From positions 35,353,201 to 35,417,200 of the forward strand of contig OX940861.1 in assembly GCA_954871525.1 (NCBI GenBank): a stretch of 64,000 bases of DNA. The letters are read 5' to 3'. The position numbers and the translations under genes were made by a program. Within the stretch, counting starts at the first letter, position 1, and each line of letters begins with the position of its first letter. Shown here one piece after another: positions 1-13,892 of this stretch. The notes under the pieces are model-generated. The model worked only from the letters and a program-made list of their open reading frames with translations, was not told the DNA's origin and searched no databases. This DNA comes from Parietaria judaica (taxonomy: Eukaryota > Streptophyta > Magnoliopsida > Rosales > Urticaceae).

Positions 1-1174
1 AATAACTCGGACATCTTCATCAAAGATTACCAAAATTTGGCTAGCTTTAAAAAAAACTCTGTTTATTAACTTGTTTTTTTTAATAACAATTATCTTTGAT
101 GAAGATATTCGAATAATTCCGACATCTTCATCAAAGCTAGCAGAATAATTCGGCTATCTTTAATCATTAAGGGTATTTGTGTCCATTTTTTTTAAAGTGT
201 TATTTTATGGAATAGGAATTTTTGATGTTATTTTATCAATAAGAGTAAACATAGGTGTTATTATATCAATAAGAGTAAACATAAGCGTTATTTCATCAAG
301 TTTCTCTTTTGCCAGTTAAAGTAAATGTTCTTTCAAATTGGTCCTCCTTTGGCTTTATTTCTTGATAGACATGGGACTAGTGAGAGCATGATACAGTACT
401 TGATGACACATGAAACTCCATGAACGAGCTTCGCCCATTATTTCTTTGGTCGATCACCTTGTATGTATCAAGTTCCCGCCCTCGAAAACTCGATCATGAG
501 CCAAAATTTACTTTCTTCCGGGTTTGATAGAGCTTTCACCTCTTCAAAGTGGATAATAATCGATCATATATATGATATAGATCCAGTTATAAACTAGGCC
601 CGTAACAAAAAATAAAATAAAATGAAAGACCGAATACATGGATCCACTTATGACCCGAAAACTAAATAATAGAGACGTTAATGTCGAAAAACAAGGTCTT
701 CAGCTCATTAAAATTGCATTTGTCCGGTATCCGATTTTCTTTTAGAGAACTCATTACCTAAGAATCATTCTAATGACCTTATTCAGTTCACAGAATGTAT
801 TAATTTTAACACACTTATATATAGGCACCACAATTTTCCATGAATGACAAACAATCATTCATTAAAAAAAAAAAAAAAAAAAGCCATGCGATGTAAATTT
901 ATAAGCTATTTTAAACTTGGGTATTTAATTAGACAAAAAAAAAAAAAAAAAATTATTAGGATGATTGGCGTCAATACTCCACTGGCTAAGATTATTACTG
1001 AAACGGGTTACGTGTTAAATAATAATTTAATATACTATAGAAAATGTAGCAATTACAGTAAGTTTCAGAAGTTTGGGGTGGTACAAGTTCATGAAAACTA
1101 AATTAATAGAATGTAGATTGTAGGTTCCTCGACAAATTGGCATGGAAGTCAAGTTTGGACGAGAATATTTAAAC

Positions 1175-1215
<41 letters not shown>

Positions 1216-1975
1216 TATTTATCCATGTACTATCGGATTCGTAATCAAATTTGTCTTGTACACATGCCTAATAAAATAATACGTGCATAAATAAGTGTAT
1301 CGATAAAATATAAAATATCATTAAGAGAAACCAAAAGAGAAAGTTCATAGCTTACTATTTTTTTTTTTTAAATAGTAAGTTGACTTTGACCATTATGCTT
1401 GGAATTTATTTTATTATATAAATTTTTGCATATGATGAAGTTCATTTATTGTTTATGATACTGTACATTTTGTATAACGATTAATTTTATATAATGCATT
1501 TATTACTAGAGCTATGCATGAGATATTTGATTATGGTACTAATTTCGGTCCGTAAAATTACATTAATATTTAATGTACATAGTGATCACATAAGATTCTC
1601 AATTTCTTGATAAGTCTCTTTATAAACAGCTATATATTTATAAGTATAGTAATATAACATAATCCTCAATTTTATTTATTTATTTATTTTTCATATTATT
1701 GTCATATTAGTAATAATAACAATAATAATAGCCTTATCATTAATGGTCTAAAAGGCTATTATATTGGTCAAATCGATATAAGTATAGACATATAGTTTTG
1801 TTTTTAGGCTGTTATAGACATATAGTTAAGGTCCCTATAAATAACAATATATATGCCGAATTGAGGATACTTCGTGTTCGTGATATATAGAAATACAATA
1901 TAAATTTAGTCATAACACGCTAATAGCTAGCTATTTTTTATTATTTTTTATTATTATTTTTACTTATATAGTTAT
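1..1975. other. AT-rich intergenic stretch, no gene seen
   Basis: No convincing coding region is visible. The left edge holds a short repeated motif, ATCTTCATCAAAGA, at 13-26, inverted at 93-106 and again (13 of 14 bases) at about 123-136; it may be the end of an old DNA element. Two poly-A runs (about 865-881 and 935-951) and an (AT)n tract (about 1180-1210) are present. Possible old LTR-like text at 300-860 could not be bounded. Confidence 0.6.
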
Positions 1976-2544
1976 TGTTGAGGTACGATATCGTCTACGA
2001 CAATTTACATTGTTACGACGAAAGCTACCCCTGTCGTTTAATAACTTGGGCCTCAATGGCCGAGGGCCCAACACTCTAACAAAGCCCAGTCAACCGAGTC
2101 AAAGGAGATCATATCGGACCAAGCGACGAAGGTCCTATGCGATGGGAAAGCATGTTGCGATGATCATCGTCGATGAAGCCTCAGCGACGAAGATCATCGC
2201 TAGTCGACAAGGAGAACGAGGAGAGCAGTGACGAGGCGCATCGTCGTCTACAAAGATAATAATTCTGAAGGTAAAGACCGAAGGCAGAATCAAAGCAATC
2301 AGCGTGGTGCAAGCGACGCTCTAGCCAATTGATGACGACAGTTACGCCCATGATTGCAGCCATGCAATTATGGCCATTATGAGATAATCAAACGCAATTG
2401 TAACAGTCCAATTATGAGGACTGATTTGAATATCTTAGCTGAATATAAGTAGAGGGCTAAGGCCCATGTACAAAATATCGCACATTTTCGCACCACCAAT
2501 ATACACGCAAAAAAGGTTTCCTATTGAAGCCCAATCACTCAACA
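1976..2544 (+). repeat. LTR-like sequence (possible solo or orphan LTR)
   Basis: The stretch begins TGTTGAG and ends CTCAACA, a perfect short inverted terminus of LTR type. A TATA-like AATATAAGTAGAGGGC lies in its last quarter, followed by a leader-like tract, as in plant LTRs. The flanking five bases do not match (GTTAT before, AACAA after), and no primer-binding site follows. It may therefore be a 5' LTR whose element is lost, or a chance match. Seen: termini and TATA. Inferred: LTR identity. Confidence 0.4.
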
Positions 2545-3396
2545 AACAACCCGACTCATTTTCTCGAGAACACTCGTATTTTGAACGTGATCTAGTTTTA
2601 ACGAAAAGACCCGAGCTCTAAAGTAAATTAAACTCGGAATTACACCACCCGTAACTCCGTGACTGGGGATGCCGATTTTGTTATTTTTATGAGCACTGTC
2701 AATCAGAATAGAATATCTCAACTCCTGTATATTAAGAGTACTAGCTAATATTGCTATAAAATAGATAATGGTATTTTTTTCAACTTCGAGGATTAAAAAT
2801 TCCAATAGAATGATAAATTCAGACCAACAGCTCATATAATGATTAGTTATTAAGTGTCATCGTGAAGAGAAGAAGTCAATATTCCAAAATTAATAAGTGT
2901 TAACAAATAGCAAAAAAATAAAATAAAAATGTAATATCTTGTTTGAGAGACCTTCCTTACCTACGGACATGTTCTTATCTTTATTTTATATTATCATAGG
3001 AACATTAATTAATGTTATACTTTTGGTGGACCGATTAGGGCATCCAATCACCTCTTTCTTTAGCGTGCGAACAACACGCTATATATATATATATATGTAT
3101 GTATGGTATGTATGTATATATTGATTTGCATGAATGAATTACAATATTTGGCTCAAAGGAATAGTTTGAAGTCAATCTTTTTGTCTCTAGCTTCATCTGA
3201 TTAATTAATTCTTTAAGATATGTACATAATTGTATAATATATATTTTGCGTAATTCAAATTATTGATGATTAAATTAATTGTAATATGGTGGTGCCATAT
3301 GGCTATAAAAGGAGGGCCCGTATCAAATACTTAGACCATTCCCTAAACTTGTTTAAAAGTTACTATCATTCTTGTTTTAAAACTTGCATAAACACC
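2545..3396 (+). promoter_or_regulatory. Upstream region and TATA box of the peroxidase gene
   Basis: A clear TATA box, CTATAAAAGG (3303-3312), sits about 90 bases before the peroxidase ATG at 3397, a normal distance for a plant promoter with a short 5' leader. The rest is AT-rich and contains a short (TA)n run near 3080-3097. No other gene was seen here. Confidence 0.6.
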
Positions 3397-5425
<2,029 letters not shown>

Positions 5426-5632
5426 ATATTAGGGCTATAAACTAGTAGTAGAGTCAGTGGTGTTTGATTTATTGCATTGTTTATTGTTTTTAATTTATGT
5501 TTGTCGCATTGCATTACAATTTGAGCGTGTGAAAGTTGTTGGGATGTGATCCTAGTTATGAATAAACTATAAGGTGGTGGAAAATCATTGTGATCTTTGT
5601 TTAAATTTACATTAATTAGTTGGTGTTACAAT
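5426..5632 (+). other. Peroxidase 3' flank
   Basis: About 200 bases of AT-rich 3' untranslated or flanking sequence, with a possible polyadenylation signal AATAAA at about 5560. It ends at the target site of the next element. Confidence 0.5.
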
Positions 5633-6526
5633 CAAGGTTTAAAATAACTTAATCGCGAGGCGAGACGTTTTCTCACCGCCTCAAAGGCGGACGCGGAACG
5701 AGGCACAAGCCTCGATTATAAGAATAAAATAAATATAAAATAATATATACATGTTATAAAACCATACATAATTTAAGTCTTAAACCAATCTTAAACAATA
5801 AAAATCAAACATAATCTCATAGTCTTAAAACAGATAAAACCATAATAACCACAAATAAATAAATAACAAAACATAACAAGTTTTTGAATTTTAAGTATGT
5901 TATTAAGAAATAGAAAATAATTAGGGTTTAATAGGTATTTTAAAGCCTAAATATCTCATTTAATTAAAGCCATTTGATTTGGATTTTTAATTTTAATATT
6001 TTAAAAAAGTCCGTATAAGAAGCCCAAACTTCACTTAACCCTAAAACCCTAGTATCATATGCAGCCACTTCTTTTTTCTCCTTCCACTATAACCCTAGCC
6101 CAAAATCCTCTTTCCTATATTTCTCCCTGTCATATCTCATCTATTTTATCTTTGACATTCATCAATGGCATTCCTTCTTCAACCTCCTTCATCTTCGACC
6201 TTCATCAATGGCGTCTCCGATATTCCTTCTCTGCTTTTCTTTGATCTCTCTCTCTTTTTTTTTTTTTTAAATGGCTCAAGCAAGAATTTTTTCTATTGAC
6301 TCTAGAGGCGCTCGCCTCATGCCTTGCCTCACGCCTCGCATCCTAGGCGTGCGCCTCGAGCGCCTCGCCGGAAAAAAGGCGTATGCCTGTTTCCAGCTAG
6401 CCTCAAGGCGCGTTTCGAAGGCGAGAAACTTCCGCCCTGCCTCAAGGCACGTTTCGGAGGCGAGAAACCTCCACCCTGCCTCAAGGCGTGCCTCTAGGCA
6501 TATGCCTCGAACGTTTTTTTAAACCA
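5633..6526. mobile_element. Non-autonomous DNA transposon (hAT- or MULE-like), about 0.9 kb
   Basis: The string TGTTACAATCA occurs directly on both sides (5624-5634 and 6527-6537) and is the probable target-site duplication, 8 to 11 bases depending on where the ends are set. The inner ends are inverted: AGGTTTAAAA on the left and TTTTAAACC on the right. Both subterminal zones are rich in GCCTCAAGGCG and GAGGCGAGA motifs. The centre (about 6020-6250) has an ordinary CT-rich, leader-like composition that could be captured host sequence. No transposase is present. The family is uncertain: hAT makes 8-bp and Mutator-like makes 9- to 11-bp duplications. Confidence 0.65.
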
Positions 6527-6537
6527 TGTTACAATCA

Positions 6538-7249
6538 TCAATCCCTTTTAACTTAAGAGAGCACAAAAAAATAAGTTGGGTAATCTCACATTGCTTAAGC
6601 AAAGGGATACATTGATGGGACGTTCCCAAACTATGACACTGCATGGACTGTACGGTTAAATAGACTAAAGAGAATCGATTGATACAACCTATGTCAAGAA
6701 GATTCTTCTTTTTCGGTAACTCATTCGTAAGAATTCTAAAGTTAAAGGTGCTTAGCTTAAGGAAAGAACGTGTGAGTTACTCAAAGAACGTGCGAGTGAG
6801 AACAAAACACATTGAAAAGACAATTGATATATGCGATTTGATACATGAAGACAATTGTCAATTCAATAGAGCAACTAGAGCGTTACAGTTGCCCTTATAA
6901 AAGCCAGCTGGACATGTAATTTCTTAAGATAAAAGTTTAAGAAGACTTACACACACTTATAGATTTTTAAAAGAATTGATGACGTAACGAGCTATTAGTT
7001 AAATATTTTTGTTGGTGTTATAGCCGCAGGATTAAACTTAATTTAATTTAATATAATAACAATTAAAAACACTATAACGAAAAAATCTTAAAAACATGTA
7101 AACGAAAACGAGAGTTAGTACCTGTTCTACTTGTACACCAACTGCTCGACTCTATGCCTCGAAGAGAGATATATAGCAAATAAGTGATGTACACCGTCGT
7201 ACATGCTTTTACATGAAGCCTTATTATTGGAAAAGATGAAGAGGAAAAA
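6538..7249. other. Intergenic, no gene seen
   Basis: An AT-rich stretch between the DNA element and the 3' end of the small Cys-rich gene on the minus strand. It includes that gene's 3' untranslated region. No conserved protein or repeat was recognised. Confidence 0.5.
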
Positions 7250-7435
7250 CTAAGCAATGTGGTGGAGTTTGGAGGGAGAGTTAGTAGGAGGCTTGCTTAT
7301 GGAGCAGGAAGATTTGAAAGCATCGATGTGCGCCTTGCACTTGACATAGTCTCCTTTGCTCTCTTCCAAACACTTCTTCAGAGCCTCCACGTCGCAGCCT
7401 TGCGCCGTCTTCTTCCTGCTGTCTTCCTCATCCAT
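7250..7435 (-). CDS. Small twin-cysteine CHCH-like protein
   Basis: An intron-free 61-residue frame that begins MDEEDSRKKT. Four cysteines stand at 14, 22, 33 and 44, so the pattern is C-x7-C-x10-C-x10-C in an Asp/Glu/Lys-rich helical context. This resembles the coiled-coil-helix-coiled-coil-helix fold of small mitochondrial intermembrane-space proteins (COX19/COX23-like), which fold by two disulfides through the Mia40 pathway. The canonical spacing is C-x9-C twice, so the fit is loose. The tail after Cys44 is Ser/Pro-rich and probably disordered. The coding region is more GC-rich than its flanks, which supports a real gene. The first ATG of the frame was chosen. A role in respiratory-complex assembly is inference only. 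Confidence 0.7.
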   Translation of the reverse strand: MDEEDSRKKTAQGCDVEALKKCLEESKGDYVKCKAHIDAFKSSCSISKPPTNSPSKLHHIA

Positions 7436-7577
7436 CGTCTTTTCAGTCTAGCAAACAACAAAGCCAAGCAAAGATCGGATCTTAAGCAAACAACCAGGGA
7501 CTGAAATGGGCTCATCCACTGCATTATATTTATGGGCCCAATAAGGACATAGGGAAACTTTTAGTGAGAAAATCCAG

Positions 7578-7579
<2 letters not shown>

Positions 7580-7626
<47 letters not shown>
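7580..7626. repeat. (AT)n microsatellite
   Basis: An uninterrupted AT dinucleotide tract of about 47 bases upstream of the small Cys-rich gene. Confidence 0.95.
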
Positions 7627-7631
<5 letters not shown>

Positions 7632-7852
7632 AAAGCGGCACAAGTATAGAAAGTTGTTCAAAATTGAGCGACATAGGCCCAAGCTTCCGATTGCATAATT
7701 GATTTTTTTTTTAATGTTTTCGGTCTTAATTGCTTTGTTGACGTAGTTTCCCACCTCAAACAGTCGAGTGTGATTTGTGAGTGTATAATATTTGTTAAAT
7801 GAACAATTTGGTGGAATTCGATCTCTCACGTTGCAAGCTCTCAATTCACTCT

Positions 7853-7855
<3 letters not shown>

Positions 7856-7913
<58 letters not shown>
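7856..7913. repeat. (TA)n microsatellite
   Basis: An uninterrupted TA tract of about 58 bases, next to a possible LTR remnant. Confidence 0.95.
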
Positions 7914-7915
<2 letters not shown>

Positions 7916-7919
7916 CGTT

Positions 7920-8276
7920 ATAAATAAGACAAGGGGTTTTTTGTAGAGGTTCGTCCCAAGGCGGTAGTTGACTACGTCCTCTGTATGTTTATTGCGACAA
8001 ATAGCATGAACGGATAGCTACAAACAGCAAATCAAGTTTAAAGCAAGAGAAAGAAAAAGAGAGAGTGAAAAGAATACAACAGAATCTTCAAGTAAGCAGA
8101 AATGACGAATAGAAAACTCTCGATGTATTCTCTCAGGGATGCATGTGTTGATCTGAGGTTAAACTTGGTATTTATAGACTTCAATTCTTCCCGTTGAACT
8201 TCTAAGAATCTAGGAATCTCCTCTCCGAGCTGACCGGCGCAATAGGGACCAAGCAAGTATTAAAAGCTCAGTTATG
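7920..8276 (-). repeat. Possible truncated LTR on the minus strand
   Basis: Read on the minus strand, this stretch has a TATA box (CTATAAATACC, about 8168-8178), then a CT-rich leader, then AATAAA near 8000, the usual order inside an LTR. The outer termini and duplicated target site were not found, so it could also be unrelated intergenic DNA. Confidence 0.3.
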
Positions 8277-8424
8277 CAATCTTTGAATATCAAATCTACG
8301 TAATTAAAAAGTTAGAGTGTACGCCGTTGCATTAGAATCAATAATTTTAGAAAGAAAAAATATATATATTTTCAAGTTTTGTAATATTTTAATCTTCTAT
8401 CAATATAAATTAAACCCCTAAAAG

Positions 8425-9773
8425 CAAGGAATCGAAAATTGCGATTTTCGAACGATTATCGAGCGATTATCGCTGAAATTGGGCATCTCGGTAACTTATC
8501 TCCTCTTATCGTTGTCGTTTTATACTTATCGCGATTTTTGGATTCGAAAAGCAAGTCACTTATCCATCAAAGTTTTCAAGTGCAATTTTTCGAAAAGTGA
8601 GTCACTTTTCGGTCAAAAACAATAAGTCAACCCCAGCATAGTTTTTTCTTTTTCGCGGCAAAAGTTCCAATTACTTTTAATTTTGGAATTTAAAGGTATT
8701 TTTAGGGTTTTTTTTTAGTGGATCTTGAGTGTTTTGAAGTTTAAATGTTGTATATGTATGAATCATGTCAAATTTTCACAATTTTATTCTATATTTAATA
8801 GAGTTACATAGAAAGCTATTAGGTTGAATGAAAGTTCAAGTTTGAGTTTCATGATACTTTGATTGTACATTTTAGGTTTTGAATCAAATGTTATAGTTGA
8901 ATTTGATTTTTTAAGGTTTATTAAGGAATATGGATGGATTATAATAGTTTGTGTGATTTTTGTTATTTTTTTTTGCAGATTTGGGGTGATTTTAGTGTTT
9001 GTTAGAATTGTTTATATAATTGCGGTAAAAGTATTTATTTTTTGGAAATTAATGAACTTGAGCTATATTTTTAATATTTTTGATGTAATTTCATTGTTTA
9101 ACAATGTATATAATTATGAAACTGTGAGTTTAACATAATTTTTTTTGCAATTTGATGTTTTCCCGAATTGTCCAATTATTGCGGCAAAAGTACATATGTT
9201 TCAGAAATTGGTTAATTGAGCTAGTTAATCGAATTTTTTTGTGTAATTTAATTTTACAATATCGTATATAATTCATAAATTGTGTAGTTGACATAATTTG
9301 TTTTGTAATTTGACGTTTTCCAACTATTGAGGCAAAAGTACATATTTTTAGGAAATTGGTTAAATTGAGCTAGTTCTTCAATTTTTTTATACAAGTTCAA
9401 GTGGGCAAATTTTATATAATTAACAATTGGTGATTTTAAAATATTTTATTTTAGTAAAATATGACTTTGACTCTTTCCAAAATTTATCAAATAAGCATAT
9501 TTTATCTAATAGTAAATAACTAAAGAAAGCATTTTGACTAACAAGTTACAACTTATAATTTGTAAATAATAATTGTTATTATAATTTATTTTTTTATAGG
9601 TTTTCCATCGATAAATCCATCGATAACCGATTAATCCATCGATAAGTTCGATAAGTTTCGATAACGGCAAACGATAATTTTTATAGGTTTTCCATCAATA
9701 AATCCATCAGTAAACGATTACTCCGTCGATAACGGCAAACGATTTTTCGGCAAAAACGACATTTTGAACCTTG
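8425..9773. mobile_element. Non-autonomous hAT-type transposon, 1.35 kb
   Basis: A perfect 8-base target-site duplication, CCTAAAAG, flanks the element (8417-8424 and 9774-9781), which is the hAT signature. The ends are imperfect inverted repeats: CAAGGAATCGAAAATTGCG on the left, and CAAGGTTCAAAATGTCG on the right when reversed. Subterminal regions carry many copies of a CGATAA/TTATCG motif (for example ATCGATAA and AACGATAA at 9605-9745, ATTATCG at 8454-8475), probably transposase-binding sites. The AT-rich interior has no transposase. It ends 198 bases before the start codon of the tRNA-editing gene. Confidence 0.85.
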
Positions 9774-9971
9774 CCTAAAAGCTTATATATATTTTTCATT
9801 TTTATCATTGTAAAATAAAATTTTCACGAATTATCAAAATAACCCCTAAAAGACGTGTACACTTCACTTGAGCCCAAAATTGTCTAAGCCCACGCCATTT
9901 CACATTCAACAAAGCTCTCTCTCTCTCTCCAAAGGAGTTCGTCGCTGCGAAATCAATCGAAGGAGTGAACG

Positions 9972-12900
9972 ATGGGTTTCTCCAAAGAGCAATTGCTCTC
10001 TCGTCTAGAGGTTGGTCTCTCTCCAATAAGCTTTTCGATCCCATTAATGGAAGTCGTCTTCTCTTCTCTATGTTCGATACATTTCACGAGCTGAAATTTG
10101 TATCCTTTATCGCGCGATACGAGCCACACATTAACAAGAAATGCTTGATTTTTCGTAATGGAAGAGCGTTGAAAATGAGCTAGAATTCGAGCTTTATCGC
10201 CAATTGAATTGATTATCATCCTTAGTAATAATTGCTTTATTTGTTTTCCATGGATTGATGTAGGAGCTCCAAATTGATTATTCGAAGTATGAGCATCCTG
10301 TTGTTTTGACTGTTGAAGCTCAGGTATGAATATCTTAAATTAAATGTGGATATGAAGTGTGATTTATGTTTAGTTTCATCTCATATCAAAATATTGAATC
10401 AAATTATAGAAAGAGTTTCATACAAAGTAGAGTCGATAAGACAATTTACTGAAGTTTTATAATTTACGACACTGTGAACCGTGATCAACATTGTATTGTA
10501 TTTATCAAATTATTATATACAGTCCATCAAGCGAGTTTTTTGATTAATGATTCGATCGGTGTGCTTACTGAAGAATCTGTTTCTTTGGTCAGGCGAAGTA
10601 TGTCGGGAATTTGGGCGGTGGATTAAGTAAGAACCTGTTTCTGAAGGCAAGCGAGATCTCGAAAACAAGCTTTTTCTATTGGAATTGGATGTCAGCATAA
10701 TTTAATATAGATTAAAGCATTGTTCTTTGGTTCTCGAATATCAATCTGCTTACACTCAGTTTTGCATATACTCAGGATAAGAAAAACAGGTTCTATGTTG
10801 TCTCTGCTTTGGCAGATACTAAAGTAGATCTTAAAGGTAATGCATTTGATCGTAAGATTATAGATGTCGGAAAATTTTACTCTATTAAAAATGGTGTCGT
10901 TTTTCGTCCTCTGATCGTTATTCCTATGCCACAAAACTGAACAGATTTATCTACAAGGCTTGGATTGGGAAAAGGAGGAGTGAGGATGGCTCCTGAAGAA
11001 GCATTAGGAGAGCTACTTCAGGTTGGTGTTTGCGTAAAATTCTTCTGATTTTTTTTTTTTTTTTTTACAGAAAACGTTTAGGAATAATTATGTTTAATTA
11101 ATTATGTTATTTAGACTATTTAAGTGGGTTTTTTTTTATTATAATTATGTCATTTGAATTATTAAACTATGTTTAGGATTTTGGGTAATTATGTTAAGGG
11201 CTGTAATTTCGTTGTGCCTGGCCCGGTCTTTTAGGTTGTAATCCTTGGCCTATTTAAAGACAGTTTAAGTGAATGAGAATGCTGAATGGTAACCAATAAT
11301 CATTGACAAATTAGCTCAGTCTCTCTCAAGATAGGGAAGATTAGGCTCTTTGAAGATATGAGACGCTCCTCTTTCGAGATCGAATCTTGGGTCATAACAA
11401 ATTTGTTCCGGAAATATTATTTTATATGAGTTAGTGGTACCTCCTTGAATGAGTAGGCATCAAATTGCAGAGCTATATCAATTACGTGCTCATCTCTTTT
11501 CAGAGAAGCTTTATGTTTCAAAACTCCGAGGTACTCCTTATAATTCTCGCCATAATCTTGCCCTGATTTTGGGGGGTTCTTAATCCTGTCAGGTGCCACT
11601 GGGCTGTGTTACCCCGTTTGCGTTGGTGAATGAATCAGCCAGGTATAGATCTAGTTTTTTTGGGATTATCTGTGCAATAAAATTAATATTCTCACTTACG
11701 TTGTATCAGCCCTCATGAAAGTTTACTCTTTTGTTTCCCGTTTTATGTCTAGAAATGTCGCTTTATTGCTGGATCAACGATTTCAAGTCCAAGAGCTTTG
11801 TTTGTTCCACCCGCTAGCAAACGATACGACCATCTGTAAGCTAGAAAACACTCAGTGAACTCAACGTTTTTTCAAAATAGTGCGGTATATTTCCACACTT
11901 TCAATTGTGCTGAATAAATACCCAAAGTTGTGAAATTTACATTTTAAATTAGTTTTGTTCCCTTGTGTCCTCATTAATGCTAACCCATTTACATGGGTAT
12001 GCCTCAAATTGAAATATTTAACGCAGGACATCTCGTAACGTGAAAAAAAAAAAAGAAGATTGTAAATCTGATGCGTACACGTGTAACATTAATAAAAAAG
12101 CTAGTTTCACGACATTGGTTGCTTATTCAGCACAATTGAAAGCTTAAGAATATGCTACGCTACTTTATTTAACTTTGGGTACTTTTTGCCGAATTATCCC
12201 AAATTCTTTTCTATTCGTATTTCCCTATCATTTATGTTGACTGTGCTACAAATTAATCAATTTAAATTTTTCTGTAAACCTTTTCACAGCTCTTAAGGCA
12301 ACTGGTCTGGAAAAATTTCTTAAGTCAATTGGCAGAGACGTCTCGTATGTTGACTTGCAGGTGATCACAGTGTTTTTTTTTCACTGATTTTGATTCTGTA
12401 ATGAATTTTTTGGATGCCTTATAATATATAGTTTTATTTATTTTAGGCTAAACCGTTAGTAGGGAAAGATCAACCTCCAGATCTTGCGTTCTTAGTACCG
12501 TCTGAGGATGCAAATCCCAAACAAGGTCTTTGTGAGAATAACGCCTCCACGGATGTGAAGTCTGCAAAAATTGCTGGTAATGCAAGGAAATATTGCCTGT
12601 GAATTCATTTATTTGTTTTCACTTGAAAATAATTTCTTATCCTTGTATTTCATAAATTATATGTTAATATGTTAAACTATGTTGTATTTTTAAAAATTGA
12701 TTAATTTATTTTTTGCATATAAATTTACATTTGTTTTAATTTTTATTCAGAATTTTAAATTGTTAATTTACATCCCCAAACATCCCTTTCTCCATCTGAT
12801 TTTTGAAGGTGCTTTTTGCATTTTCTGTGTGAAATGCAACTAAATAGAGTTACGGGGGTAAGTCTGTCCATATAGGCGAAGTTCAGGGGCATAAGTACCA

Positions 12901-13892
12901 ACTATTCTATTTTGTAATTCAGCAAAAGTGTTGACGCCGTCTTCTGCTCCACCAAATTCCGTGGCTAAAACCGTCACAAGTTCTTCAGGCTCTGCAACAA
13001 ACGTTGAACGATTTGTTGAAGAGATAATGGAAAAAACATCGTCACTGTTGCTCGCTCAGGTACTGAGAATGCTTCTTCTGTTTTTTGCTTCTCCCACTTT
13101 GGAAGTGTGATAAATTTTCGCTCACGAATGAATTATATTACAGATTACGGAGGAAACCATAAAGCAACACGGAGATCAGCTAGGAACGGTGCTATCAAAT
13201 AGTATTAAAAGTCGTCTTGCCGCCGAGTTGAGCAGCACCACTGTAAGGATTCACTTCAGTTATTGAAAATATAATCACAAATTTCTGCATTATCAATTTT
13301 GTTGTATCTTCGAGAAAAAAATTTTGTTTAGGGTTATGTCATTTCTCACTCGGGCTTTGCTTGGAACTTTAAAAGAATTAGGAAACAGGAAAAAAATAAT
13401 AAAGGATTTATTTTTTATTTTTTAATGTTTGTAAGCTCAAGGTAAAAGAAGAAAACAAGAGAAGAAAATTTGGAAAAAAAATTATAGAAGGAAATTGATT
13501 TTTTTTTCTCATAATATAATAACAGAGAAATATTTTCTGTTTATGATAACGTTCCTAGTGTTTCAAAAAAGTAGATTTTTAACAACTCGAAAGTGATGCC
13601 GAGTCGGTGGTCGACGCAGCATCGATTCTTACATTACTCACTAAATTTCTTTCAATTTTTCTTAGTTTTTAAACATAAAAGCAAACTAATTGTTTCCTTT
13701 GCTATTGATTTTCTAGAATTTGTTTTCTCTATCCTTCTCATAGCTTAGCATAATGGCTCCCTCTATTCATTTTATTCCGACAGATATCTGGTGTGTGACG
13801 GGTTTTTTTCTTCGCAGATGATGTTCAAAAACGCTGCATACACTGAGGGGTTTCAGGCCGGAATTCACCATCACCCAAAGTCCACCTACTAA
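9972..13892 (+). CDS. YbaK/ProXp-ala type aminoacyl-tRNA deacylase (PRXD1-like)
   Basis: Twelve exons join in frame to 311 residues: 9972-10010, 10264-10323, 10593-10646, 10776-10836, 10945-11021, 11593-11642, 11753-11835, 12290-12360, 12447-12576, 12923-13059, 13144-13242 and 13818-13892. The start is MGFSKEQLLSRLE. Residues of roughly 15-165 match the YbaK/prolyl-tRNA-synthetase-associated fold, with KKNRFYVVSALADTKVDLK, GLGKGGVRMAPEEAL and VPLGCVTPFALVN as family-typical segments. Such free-standing proteins hydrolyse mischarged tRNA, chiefly Ala-tRNA(Pro), and so guard translation fidelity. The C-terminal half (about 208-311) is helical-looking and typical of the plant version, not of bacterial YbaK. 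Intron 3 starts with GC (AAG|GCAAGC); all others are GT-AG. Intron 5 is the longest (571 bases). The gene looks intact. Confidence 0.9.

Noticed and set aside
844..1101. An 85-codon Lys-rich frame
   Set aside because: Produced by two poly-A runs; no homology signs.
8863..9138. A 91-codon hydrophobic frame
   Set aside because: Inside an AT-rich non-autonomous hAT element; the Phe/Ile/Val content follows from T-rich sequence.
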